From: Algoriphagus taiwanensis
Lineage (GTDB): Bacteria > Bacteroidota > Bacteroidia > Cytophagales > Cyclobacteriaceae
Direction: 5' to 3'
DNA length: 64,000 nucleotides
Assembly (NCBI RefSeq): GCF_036245645.1
Contig: NZ_BTPE01000015.1
Span: 1 to 64,000, forward strand
Made by a program: the position numbers and the translations under genes. Under the pieces are notes generated by a model that saw only the letters and a program-made list of their open reading frames with translations, did not search any database and was not told the origin of the DNA. Of the stretch, positions 17,733 through 25,221 are shown one piece after another (the first letter of the stretch is position 1; the number at the start of each line of letters is the position of its first letter).

Positions 17733-17834
17733 GATTTACGATTTACGACATGGAATCGAACTTCAAACTTTTATCCTCAAGTTTGACCTTTTGGAAGTCA
17801 GGGGTGAGGTTCCTTAAAATGTCGTAAATCGTAA
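17733..17834. repeat. Nested palindromic intergenic element upstream of prfC
   Basis: Perfect 16-bp inverted repeats (17736-17751 and 17819-17834, core TTACGATTTACGACAT) bracket 67 bp that hold a second 8-bp inverted repeat (TCAAACTT 17763-17770 / AAGTTTGA 17779-17786). A further TCGTAAATC copy follows at 17843-17851. It looks like a folded repeat or MITE-type unit between the kinase gene and prfC. Other copies would have to be sought genome-wide. Confidence 0.55.
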
Positions 17835-17860
17835 TTCAAAAATCGTAAATCCATTTTCCT

Positions 17861-17868
17861 TACCTTTG
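17861..17868 (+). promoter_or_regulatory. Promoter -7 element of prfC
   Basis: TACCTTTG matches TAnnTTTG 20 bp before the prfC start. No TTG is found at the expected -33 position; the palindromic element occupies that region. Confidence 0.45.
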
Positions 17869-17888
17869 CCCCCTGAATTTTACTACCC

Positions 17889-19469
17889 ATGAGTTTGACC
17901 GAGGAAATCAAAAAGCGGAGAACGTTTGCCATTATTGCTCACCCGGATGCGGGGAAGACCACTTTGACTGAAAAGCTGCTTCTTTTCGGAGGAGCAATTC
18001 AGACTGCAGGTGCTGTCAAATCCAACAAAATTGACACGGCCACCAAGTCTGACTGGATGGAAATAGAAAAGCAAAGAGGTATTTCCGTGGCTACTTCGGT
18101 GATGGGTTTTGAATACAAGGATGTCAAAATCAATCTCCTCGACACCCCGGGTCACCAGGACTTTGCGGAAGACACGTATCGAACTTTGACGGCTGTTGAC
18201 TCCGTGATCATGGTCATCGACTGTGTGAAAGGGGTTGAGATCCAGACCGAAAAACTCATGGAGGTTTGCCGCATGCGCAATACTCCGGTGATCTGCTTTA
18301 TCAATAAGCTCGACCGGGAGGGAAGAGACCCTTACGATTTGTTGGATGAGGTAGAGGAAAAATTGAATATCAAAGTCCGTCCGCTTTCCTGGCCAATCGG
18401 TATGGGAAAAGGATTCAAAGGAGTTTATAATCTATATGAGAAAAAGCTCAACCTTTTTACTCCTTCGCAGCGCAAATTGAGTGATGATCGACAGGTTTTT
18501 GAAAATCTGGAAGATGCCCAGTTGGACGCATTGATTGGTCCGGGAAATGCCAATCAGCTCCGTGAGGATGTCGATCTGATCGAAGGAGTGTATCCTGATT
18601 TTGATGTGAATGATTACTTGGAAGGAAAAATTGCTCCTGTATTTTTCGGTTCGGCGGTAAATAATTTCGGAGTAAACGAAATGCTGGACACGTTTATCAA
18701 AATCGCTCCTACTCCAAAAAGCAGAGAAACTGACTTGCGAGAGGTGAAGCCTGAGGAATCCAAATTCTCTGGCTTTGTCTTCAAAATACACGCAAACATG
18801 GATCCCAATCACCGGAACCGAATCGCTTTCTTACGGATCTGTTCAGGGAAATTTGAGCGAAATAAGCCTTACAACCATGTCCGTGGACCGAAGCCGCTTC
18901 GTTTTTCCAACGTGACTCAGTTTATGGCACAAGACAAGGAAATCATCGATGAGGCATTTCCGGGTGATATTGTCGGGCTTTACGATACGGGAAACTTGAA
19001 AATCGGGGATACCTTGACCGAGGGCGAAAACATGGTCTTCACAGGAATCCCGAGCTTTTCTCCTGAGATCTTCCGCGAAGTGGTCAATAAGGATGCGATG
19101 AAGACCAAGCAATTGGAGAAAGGCTTGAAGCAATTGATGGAGGAAGGTGTGGCGCAGCTCTTTACTTTCGAAATGGGTCAGCGAAAAGTAGTCGGCACGG
19201 TCGGTCAACTTCAGTTTGAAGTGATCCAGTTCCGATTGAAAAACGAATACAACGCCACCGTGGAATTCCATCCAATGAACCTCTACAAGGCCTGCTGGAT
19301 CAGTTGCAAAGACAAAAAGCAACTGGATGAGTTTGTCCGGTCTAAGAATCGGTACATTGCCCGAGACAAGGACGATAAGCTGGTCTTTATGGCCGAGTCC
19401 AAATCCTGGCTACAAATGGTACAGGACAACTACCCCGAGATTGAGTTTCACTTTACTTCGGAGTTTTGA
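17889..19469 (+). CDS. prfC: Peptide chain release factor 3
   Basis: Translational GTPase that recycles class-1 release factors. Motifs: G1 AHPDAGKTTLTE (about 18-29), switch RGISVATSV, G3 DTPGHQDF, G4 NKLDREGRDP, and the RF3-specific C-terminal domain ending in the phrase WLQMVQDNYPEIEF. 526 residues, full length. It stands alone with a terminator behind it. Confidence 0.97.
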   Translation: MSLTEEIKKRRTFAIIAHPDAGKTTLTEKLLLFGGAIQTAGAVKSNKIDTATKSDWMEIEKQRGISVATSVMGFEYKDVKINLLDTPGHQDFAEDTYRTLTAVDSVIMVIDCVKGVEIQTEKLMEVCRMRNTPVICFINKLDREGRDPYDLLDEVEEKLNIKVRPLSWPIGMGKGFKGVYNLYEKKLNLFTPSQRKLSDDRQVFENLEDAQLDALIGPGNANQLREDVDLIEGVYPDFDVNDYLEGKIAPVFFGSAVNNFGVNEMLDTFIKIAPTPKSRETDLREVKPEESKFSGFVFKIHANMDPNHRNRIAFLRICSGKFERNKPYNHVRGPKPLRFSNVTQFMAQDKEIIDEAFPGDIVGLYDTGNLKIGDTLTEGENMVFTGIPSFSPEIFREVVNKDAMKTKQLEKGLKQLMEEGVAQLFTFEMGQRKVVGTVGQLQFEVIQFRLKNEYNATVEFHPMNLYKACWISCKDKKQLDEFVRSKNRYIARDKDDKLVFMAESKSWLQMVQDNYPEIEFHFTSEF

Positions 19470-19474
19470 TATCT

Positions 19475-19512
19475 ACCTTCCAAGGGTTTCGAACCCTTGG
19501 AGGTTTTTTTTT
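19475..19512 (+). terminator. Terminator of prfC built on a palindrome shared with the cimA-like gene
   Basis: Core CCAAGGGTT (19480-19488) / AACCCTTGG (19492-19500) with loop TCG, extended by ACCT/AGGT across one bulged T, then a T run at 19504-19512. The same 9-bp core arms recur at 59973-59993 inside a coding region. Confidence 0.8.
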
Positions 19513-19541
19513 GGGTATCGTGGTCAAAAATAGGTTGTCCT

Positions 19542-19597
19542 GCTTCTCCAGAAGCTGGACTTACCACTTATAGAATGCTGCTTTCGGAAAAGCAGCA
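19542..19597. repeat. Two small hairpins between prfC and the ade remnant
   Basis: GCTTCT/AGAAGC (19542-19555) and a 9-bp stem TGCTGCTTT/AAAGCAGCA (19576-19597, 4-nt loop) follow one another. No open reading frame is convincing here; they may be remains of old terminators. Confidence 0.45.
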
Positions 19598-19603
19598 GAG
19601 AGA

Positions 19604-19648
19604 AAAACTGGAAAAATATGGAATCTAATTCCATATTTTTCCAGTTTT
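19604..19648 (-). terminator. Strong 21-bp hairpin, probable terminator of the cassette operon
   Basis: Perfect 21-bp inverted repeat (19604-19624 and 19628-19648) with a 3-nt loop CTA. Read on the minus strand it starts 3 bp past the stop codon of the ade remnant and is followed by a T run, as a terminator of the original adenine deaminase copy would be. It now probably ends the lipoprotein operon. Confidence 0.65.
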
Positions 19649-19651
19649 AGT

Positions 19652-19794
19652 TTAAGCTAAAATTACTTTGGCTTTGAGTACTAAAAAAACATTAACAAAC
19701 TCAAACTTTTTCCAATCAAACAATCCTTTATCACTCAATTTCAAATCCGGAATCACCAGCAAGGCCATAAAGCTTAGGGTCATAAAAGGTGAAA
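19652..19794 (-). pseudogene. Remnant of the 3' end of a second adenine deaminase gene
   Basis: On the minus strand this stretch reads SPFMTLSFMALLVIPDLKL and SDKGLFDWKKF, nearly identical to the C-terminus of the intact adenine deaminase at 21762-23390, then FEFVNVFLVLKAKVILA and a stop at 19652-19654. At DNA level 19733-19758 and 19764-19786 are near-perfect matches to 21825-21880. The remnant begins directly against the stop codon of the CxxC lipoprotein, so the rest of the gene is missing. It marks a duplication or recombination breakpoint. Confidence 0.85.
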
Positions 19795-20205
19795 TTATCT
19801 GATTTCCTGAAGTACCCTTTCATAATCCAAGATATCGAAGGATTCAGCTCTTTCCTTTCTAAAAAGCAGAATTTGATCGGTCATTTGTACCAATCCTTCC
19901 TTGATCAGAAGTTTTTGTTCGTCCAGGTAAAGAGGAATTGGGGAGTTTTCAATGAATGGGTGAAGCCGTAACGTTTTCGAATTTTTTGCAATCAATACAA
20001 CAGCACCCGGACTCTCTTTAGGTAGGAGTTGTAGTTCACTGTAAAAGCTATCCAGACAGGTTTTGCATCCTTCAGGATGAATGACGAGGATCCATTCTTC
20101 AGGTTCTGGGATACCAAGGATCGAGGCAACTTTTGATTTGGAAGGAGAAGAACATGCTACCAAACAAATGATCCCTATTCCAAAAATAAAGCTCTTAATC
20201 ATCAT
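19795..20205 (-). CDS. Lipoprotein with a thioredoxin-like CxxC motif
   Basis: Small lipoprotein of 136 residues. Lipobox LVAC at 15-18 (MM start at 20205 or 20202, overlapping the stop of the upstream gene by 8-11 bp). After the lipid anchor a strand EEWILVIHP is followed by EGCKTC (C47, C50) and a helix, the pattern of the thioredoxin fold, but the protein is shorter than full thioredoxins. A redox partner for the Cys-containing peptide encoded two genes upstream is an attractive inference. Last gene of the cassette; its stop touches the adenine deaminase remnant. Confidence 0.7.
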   Translation of the reverse strand: MMIKSFIFGIGIICLVACSSPSKSKVASILGIPEPEEWILVIHPEGCKTCLDSFYSELQLLPKESPGAVVLIAKNSKTLRLHPFIENSPIPLYLDEQKLLIKEGLVQMTDQILLFRKERAESFDILDYERVLQEIR

Positions 20206-21340
20206 ACTCCAATCCCTCAAATCGGATAATGTCATATCGAAGAACATTTTCATCAAAATCATCCCGGTTGGGATTATTGGTAGATACGTATAATCCTTTT
20301 CTTCCAACAAAGTAGTTCCAAGATTCTATGTAATTGTCATCAAATACTTGCTCTCCAATTATCTCAAGGTTTTTGTTTAATACCAAAAGGCCAATTTTTG
20401 GTCTATTGGAATACAAATCTCTATAGCCTAGATTGTAATCCTCCCAATCCACTCCTTTAAAGAAAAAACGGTAAAAAACATCCCGAAAAGGATCATGGAG
20501 AATCAATTCATATCTATCACTAGCCAATTCTTCAATAATTCCCTTGTCACCCTCCGGAAAACCTTTGATGATATGAAAATTATTTACGAATGATGAGCGG
20601 ACTTCTTTATAGCCTAGTAATTTACCTTCTCGCTTGGATACTATCCACAGTCGATGATCAGTTTGAGGTGATATGACAATACTGTCATTTCGGTCAGTCC
20701 AGGTAAAATTAGGAGTTTTCTTGCCCTCGTCCCATGCGTTTGAAGGGTGGGAAATAGGTAGCCAATCTGTCTTTTCGGTGGAAAGGCTTACTTTGTAAAT
20801 ATGGCTGTAAGTTGCTATTTCATCCGGGGTTGTCTCAAAAAAATTCCGAAAAAATGGTTGAGCACCGAATAATTCATGGTCACTGAATAAAAAAGGAATC
20901 TCATTATTTGAGCTTAGAAAATTGACATGATTAATTGTGTCCACAACAGGAATTTCTTTTTTTTTGATTCCTTCAAAATTCAGAATTTTAATGGAGGGAG
21001 GAATAGAGGCGATCAGTAAACAGTCTTGGGAAATAATTCTGAATCCATTAGTAGTACCGACTCTGTTAGGACCATCTTGGGCTAACTTGATTCTAGATAC
21101 ATGCTGTTTAGTGTTTAAATTATAAACTTCGATTTTGGGACCAATTTTATTCTGAAAAGCCAAATATTCTCCAGAATCTGAATCTATATATTGAAAGCTA
21201 GTCCCATTTGGCATGATATCTAAATCCAATGGAATTTTAATTGTTTGATGAACAGTTGCTATTAGATCAGTATGCTGATTTTGCTTAGTACAGCCGAAAA
21301 AGGAAAAAATAATAACGAAGAAACAGAATGAATATTTCAT
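20195..21340 (-). CDS. DUF4221/beta-propeller-like lipoprotein
   Basis: Lipoprotein of 381 residues with lipobox FFGC (C17). The body has many repeated four-strand-like units (KIEVYNLNTKQHVSRI, SIKILNFEGIKKKEI, HRLWIVSKREGKLLGYKEV, ELILHDPFRDVFYRFFFKG) typical of a beta-propeller. It resembles Bacteroidota lipoproteins of the DUF4221 or 6-bladed propeller families; the assignment is from memory. Such proteins are often encoded next to NVEALA-type peptides, as here. Ligand is unknown. Confidence 0.7.
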   Translation of the reverse strand: MKYSFCFFVIIFSFFGCTKQNQHTDLIATVHQTIKIPLDLDIMPNGTSFQYIDSDSGEYLAFQNKIGPKIEVYNLNTKQHVSRIKLAQDGPNRVGTTNGFRIISQDCLLIASIPPSIKILNFEGIKKKEIPVVDTINHVNFLSSNNEIPFLFSDHELFGAQPFFRNFFETTPDEIATYSHIYKVSLSTEKTDWLPISHPSNAWDEGKKTPNFTWTDRNDSIVISPQTDHRLWIVSKREGKLLGYKEVRSSFVNNFHIIKGFPEGDKGIIEELASDRYELILHDPFRDVFYRFFFKGVDWEDYNLGYRDLYSNRPKIGLLVLNKNLEIIGEQVFDDNYIESWNYFVGRKGLYVSTNNPNRDDFDENVLRYDIIRFEGLEYDD

Positions 21341-21364
21341 GGAAAATGAAGCGAATTAAAGAGT

Positions 21365-21392
21365 CTACTTCAAAAATTGTAATTTGAAGTAG
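21365..21392. repeat. 10-bp inverted repeat between peptide and propeller genes
   Basis: CTACTTCAAA (21365-21374) and TTTGAAGTAG (21383-21392), 8-nt loop, 27 bp after the peptide stop. There is no T run on the minus strand, so it may stabilise the upstream peptide mRNA or act as a weak attenuator rather than a terminator. Confidence 0.5.
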
Positions 21393-21419
21393 CCGTGTTT
21401 AACCAATTAACTTAAAGGT

Positions 21420-21614
21420 TTACGGATTACCTGATCCGTTTTCACAAATGCAATAATTATTCACCGATGGGCTTAGACAATCCTTACCATTCCATTGACA
21501 ATATTCTACTGTTGATGCCTGTGCTTCAGCATCCGTGGCAACGAGATAAGAAATACCAATGGTACTTAGTCCTATAAGGCCTAAACCAAGTAAGAAAATT
21601 TTTACCTTTTTCAT
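21420..21614 (-). CDS. Small exported Cys-containing peptide, NVEALA-like
   Basis: A 64-residue precursor: basic start MKKVK, hydrophobic helix 6-26, then ATDAEAQA, resembling the NVEALA motif at the end of the leader in Bacteroidota peptides, with a likely cleavage after AQA (33). The predicted mature part is about 31 residues with four cysteines (39, 46, 55, 57), the last two as CIC, and an NGSGNP tail. First gene of the three-gene cassette. Function of NVEALA-type peptides is not established; a signal, adhesin or natural-product-like role are options. Confidence 0.65.
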   Translation of the reverse strand: MKKVKIFLLGLGLIGLSTIGISYLVATDAEAQASTVEYCQWNGKDCLSPSVNNYCICENGSGNP

Positions 21615-21678
21615 GATTTTAGATTTTAAGTTAGAAAATTGATTTTGTTTGGGAACGCCTAGAATTTCCCGGTTTAAC

Positions 21679-21694
21679 CTTTTTGGCCAAAAAG
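21679..21694. promoter_or_regulatory. 16-bp perfect palindrome upstream of the peptide gene
   Basis: CTTTTTGGCCAAAAAG has no loop, lies 65 bp before the peptide start, and is well placed for a dimeric DNA-binding regulator. No regulator is encoded next to it. No clear TAnnTTTG element was found in this gap. Confidence 0.4.
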
Positions 21695-21761
21695 ATCACT
21701 AGCAATATAGGAGGCGCAAAAAAAAAACAAACTAATTGGATAAAATATTTTAAACTTTTAA

Positions 21762-23390
21762 TCACAAACCAATAAATAGGTCACATAAAGCGAATTTTTG
21801 TCCATCAAACAGCCCCTTATCGCTCAATTTCAAATCCGGAATCACCAGAAGAGCCATAAAGCTTAGGGTCATAAAGGGGGAATTGAGCGTGGAACCCATT
21901 TCCTTGGCCATTCGGTCGATTCGGGTGTAAGCCTCAGCGACCTGATAGCCGTCTTCCGGAGACATAATGCCTCCTACGGGTAAGGGGAGTATTTCTTCCT
22001 TTTCTTCCGAAATAGCTGAAATCCCGCCTTTCGCTTCGATCAAAAGGTTAACCGCTCGGCAGATGGATTCATCATCCACGCCTACGGCGATGATATTATG
22101 AGAGTCGTGGCCGACGGAAGAAGCGATCGCTCCGGCTTTCAGCCCAAAGTTTTTGATAAAAACTACTGCTGGAGGAGCATCCTGATAGCGGTTGACCACA
22201 GTGATTTTCAGGATGTCCTTTTCCAGATTGGATTCCGCAAACCCATTCTGAACCAAAATCTCTCCCTCGATCTCTGGAGTGATCAATTGTCCGTCCAAAG
22301 CTTCGATGACGCGTACCTTGGTGCCGGAAGCGGAAATTTGAAAGTCTTCCGGCTTTTTGAGTGAGGTGTGGAAATTATTGATCACCTCATTTTTGATCCG
22401 GGGAATCAGGGTTTTTCCGTCTTCAGCTACTTTTTGTCCTTGGATATAGGTGGCGAGGACCTCAAACTTTTCCAGATCCTTCACCAAGATAAAATCCGCA
22501 GGATCTCCTTCCCGCAACTGACCCACAGGTAGGGAATAGTGAGCAATCGGATTCAGGCAAGCCGCCTGAAGCACTTGAAACAGGTCTTTTCCTTTGGCCA
22601 CGGCCCTAGCTGCCAGTTCGTTGATGTGGCTAATCGCTAGATTGTCGGGATGCTTGTCGTCGGAGCAAAACATAATCATATCGGGATAGTCATCGATCAG
22701 ATCGATCAAGGCTTCGAAGTTTTTGGCGGCCGAACCTTCCCGGATGGAGATTTTCATCCCGAGTTTGATTTTGCCCAGGGCCTCCTCGTAGGTAAAGCAT
22801 TCGTGATCCGTGCTTGGGCCTGCGGACACATATTTTTCTGCTAGCTCCCCCATCAGACCCGGCGCATGTCCGTCGATAGGTTTGCCGTATTTTTTTGAAA
22901 TCTGAATCTTTTCCATCACCAATGGATCCCGATTGACCGTTCCGGGCCAGTTCATCATTTCGGCTAGATAAAGAATCTCTGGGCGAGCCATCAGATTTTC
23001 GATATCGGCAGCATCGATTTCTCCTCCGGCAGTCTCAAAAGTTGTTGCCGGCACGCAGGAAGGTGCGCCAAAGAAAAAGTGAAAGGGCACCTGTTTGCCG
23101 TTTTCGATCATGTACTCCACGCCTTGCATGCCGCAGACATTGGCGATCTCATGCGGGTCGGAAATGGTAGCGACTGTTCCGTGAACAACAGCTAGTCGGG
23201 CAAATTCCGAAGGAACCAACATGGAGGACTCCACATGCACATGCGCATCAATAAATCCCGGCATCAAATAGGGGAGTCCTTCTTTCGCAGGAATTTCCTG
23301 AATTGAAATAATCTTTCCCGCTTCCAAGGAGAGCCGGACAGGCTGAAGTTGTTTTTTGGGAATATTTACAAGAATGCCTTCGATAGTCAT
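21762..23390 (-). CDS. ade: Adenine deaminase
   Basis: Metal-dependent deaminase of the amidohydrolase superfamily that converts adenine to hypoxanthine and ammonia, feeding purine salvage (hpt is at 8715). Motifs: PGFIDAHVHVESSML (metal-binding HxH), DPHEIANVCG, DGHAPGL, DHECFTYEEA, and FCSDDKHPDNL. The C-terminal half carries GHDSHNIIAVG and GG(I/M) turns typical of the Ade family. 542 residues, full length. Its 3' end is duplicated as a remnant at 19652-19794. Confidence 0.95.
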   Translation of the reverse strand: MTIEGILVNIPKKQLQPVRLSLEAGKIISIQEIPAKEGLPYLMPGFIDAHVHVESSMLVPSEFARLAVVHGTVATISDPHEIANVCGMQGVEYMIENGKQVPFHFFFGAPSCVPATTFETAGGEIDAADIENLMARPEILYLAEMMNWPGTVNRDPLVMEKIQISKKYGKPIDGHAPGLMGELAEKYVSAGPSTDHECFTYEEALGKIKLGMKISIREGSAAKNFEALIDLIDDYPDMIMFCSDDKHPDNLAISHINELAARAVAKGKDLFQVLQAACLNPIAHYSLPVGQLREGDPADFILVKDLEKFEVLATYIQGQKVAEDGKTLIPRIKNEVINNFHTSLKKPEDFQISASGTKVRVIEALDGQLITPEIEGEILVQNGFAESNLEKDILKITVVNRYQDAPPAVVFIKNFGLKAGAIASSVGHDSHNIIAVGVDDESICRAVNLLIEAKGGISAISEEKEEILPLPVGGIMSPEDGYQVAEAYTRIDRMAKEMGSTLNSPFMTLSFMALLVIPDLKLSDKGLFDGQKFALCDLFIGL

Positions 23391-23472
23391 AGGGAGAAGT
23401 TTTGGGGGAGACTGGGAGGGGATTTTGGATTTATCCCTCTCTTCCCCGGAAAATGGTTTGAATTAAAACTAC

Positions 23473-23480
23473 TATATTTG
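23473..23480 (+). promoter_or_regulatory. Possible -7 element of cmk
   Basis: TATATTTG fits TAnnTTTG 36 bp before the cmk start; no -33 TTG at the proper distance (the nearest is 12 bp away). It lies downstream of the alternative early ATG at 23349, favouring the 23517 start. Confidence 0.4.
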
Positions 23481-23516
23481 CGCAAAATTAATAGCCAAAC
23501 CAAGACAGGTTTTTTG

Positions 23517-24221
23517 ATGGGCAAAATAGTCATTGCAATAGACGGATATTCAGGGTGTGGGAAGAGCTCGACCGCAAAAGCTGTTGCAAAGGCCTTGGGC
23601 TATACCTACATCGATTCGGGAGCAATGTATCGAGCAGTTACGCTTTATTTTTTGGATCAACACCTTTCTCCCAGTAATCCAAAAGACGTGCAAAGAGGTT
23701 TGGGAGAAATTGAAATATCCTTTCAGATCAACCCCGATACCCAAAAGCAGGAAACCTACCTCAACGGACTGAACGTTGAGGAAGAAATCCGAACCATGAG
23801 GGTGTCCCAATCCGTAAGTGAAATAGCGGCTGTTTCGGAAATCCGTCAGGCCATGGTGAATCAACAGCAGCGTTTGGGAAAGAAAAAAGGAGTAGTGATG
23901 GATGGAAGAGACATTGGGTCTGTGGTGTTTCCTGAAGCAGAATTGAAAGTATTCATGACCGCAGATTTGGAGACCCGAGCAGGAAGAAGGCAAAAGGAAT
24001 TGATGGAAAAAGGAGATTTGGTCGATTTGGAAGAAATCAAAACCAATCTAGCCGAAAGAGACCGCGTAGATTCCTCCCGGGCAGCAAGTCCTTTGCTCAA
24101 GATGCCCGATGCAGCAGAAATAGATACGAGTAATTTGGAATTTGAGGAGCAAGTCCAGCAGATTGTGGATTTGGCCCAAAAAGCCATTCAAAAAGAAAAA
24201 GATTATGCAGGTAACCATTGA
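23517..24221 (+). CDS. cmk: Cytidylate kinase
   Basis: Phosphorylates CMP and dCMP. P-loop motif IDGYSGCGKSS at about residues 7-17 of the chosen start, then YIDSGAMYRAVT and MDGRDIGSVVFPEAELKVFMTA, both family signatures, and RASPLLKMPDA-type end. ATG 23517 gives 234 residues; an upstream ATG at 23349 would add 56 residues unlike any Cmk. It overlaps ispH by 17 bp, so the two are translationally coupled. Confidence 0.95.
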   Translation: MGKIVIAIDGYSGCGKSSTAKAVAKALGYTYIDSGAMYRAVTLYFLDQHLSPSNPKDVQRGLGEIEISFQINPDTQKQETYLNGLNVEEEIRTMRVSQSVSEIAAVSEIRQAMVNQQQRLGKKKGVVMDGRDIGSVVFPEAELKVFMTADLETRAGRRQKELMEKGDLVDLEEIKTNLAERDRVDSSRAASPLLKMPDAAEIDTSNLEFEEQVQQIVDLAQKAIQKEKDYAGNH

Positions 24222-25101
24222 TAAAAACTCCGGCTATTGCTTTGGAGTGGAATTCGCCATCAAAATGGCTGAGGACGAAATGGAAAACAGCGATCAGCTG
24301 TATTGCCTTGGAGATATTGTGCACAATGACATGGAGGTGAAGCGCCTTCGCGAGAAGGGACTGATTGTTATCGACCGGGAGCAGCTTGCTGAGTTGAGCG
24401 ACTGCAAAGTGCTTATTCGAGCTCATGGTGAGCCACCGGAGACTTACAAGACGGCTATCGAAAACAACATCGAGCTTATTGATGCTTCCTGTCCCGTAGT
24501 ACTGAAATTGCAGCATCGGGTCAAGACTGCTTTCGATAAAATGGAGCGGGAAAACGGTCAGATTGTCATCTATGGAAAAAAAGGCCATGCTGAGGTGATT
24601 GGCCTGACCGGACAGACTCTAGAGAAAGCTATTGTGGTCATGGAAGATTCCGATTTGGAAAAAATCGATTACAACAAGCCGGTCACTCTATTCAGTCAGA
24701 CGACCAAGAGTACCAAAGGCTTCTATGAACTTTCTCAAAAAATTGAAGAAAGAATCAAAAACTCCAAAGGCGAATTGACTGAATTAGACTTCAATGCCAA
24801 TGACTCCATTTGTCGGCAGGTTTCCAACAGAGAGCCTCAGCTTCAGAAGTTTGCAAAGGAAAATGATGTGATTCTTTTCGTTTCCGGGAAGAAAAGTTCC
24901 AACGGCAAGGCGCTTTACCAAGTCTGCCTAAGCGAAAATCCAAGAAGTTATTTTATAGAAAACGAAACAGAGTTGCAGGCTGAGTGGTTTAACCCGGAGG
25001 ATAAAATCGGGATTTGCGGAGCGACTTCTACTCCGATGTGGCTGATGGAGCAGGTCAAAAACTCTCTGGAAACCATGGAAGAGAATCTAATGGAGGCTTG
25101 A
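24205..25101 (+). CDS. ispH: 4-hydroxy-3-methylbut-2-enyl diphosphate reductase IspH
   Basis: Last step of the MEP isoprenoid pathway, making IPP and DMAPP with an iron-sulfur cluster. The three ligand cysteines are visible in NSGYCFGV, DASCPVV and DSICRQVSNRE, with the conserved IRAHGEP and KKGHAEV histidines. ATG 24205 (MQVTID) gives 298 residues. The cmk-ispH pair is common; ispE of the same pathway is at 49855. Confidence 0.95.
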   Translation: MQVTIDKNSGYCFGVEFAIKMAEDEMENSDQLYCLGDIVHNDMEVKRLREKGLIVIDREQLAELSDCKVLIRAHGEPPETYKTAIENNIELIDASCPVVLKLQHRVKTAFDKMERENGQIVIYGKKGHAEVIGLTGQTLEKAIVVMEDSDLEKIDYNKPVTLFSQTTKSTKGFYELSQKIEERIKNSKGELTELDFNANDSICRQVSNREPQLQKFAKENDVILFVSGKKSSNGKALYQVCLSENPRSYFIENETELQAEWFNPEDKIGICGATSTPMWLMEQVKNSLETMEENLMEA

Positions 25102-25150
25102 TTTCTCCGAATTCACCAACCAAGGAAAAGTTCCGATAATTCCCAGGACT

Positions 25151-25185
25151 TTGGCTTCAATTCAAAAGGTTTTTCTTTAGATTTG
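25151..25185 (+). promoter_or_regulatory. Probable promoter of the nqr operon
   Basis: TAGATTTG (25178-25185) matches TAnnTTTG; TTG at 25151-25153 is 24 bp upstream, slightly long. It lies in the 120-bp gap before nqrA, 37 bp from the start. Confidence 0.5.
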
Positions 25186-25221
25186 GGGCGTTTTTCAAAA
25201 GCTCATAGTTCAAAAACAGAT

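Noticed and set aside
23349..23516. N-terminal extension of Cmk
   Set aside because: Overlaps the divergent ade start and lies before the -7 element; Cmk homologues begin at the P-loop strand.
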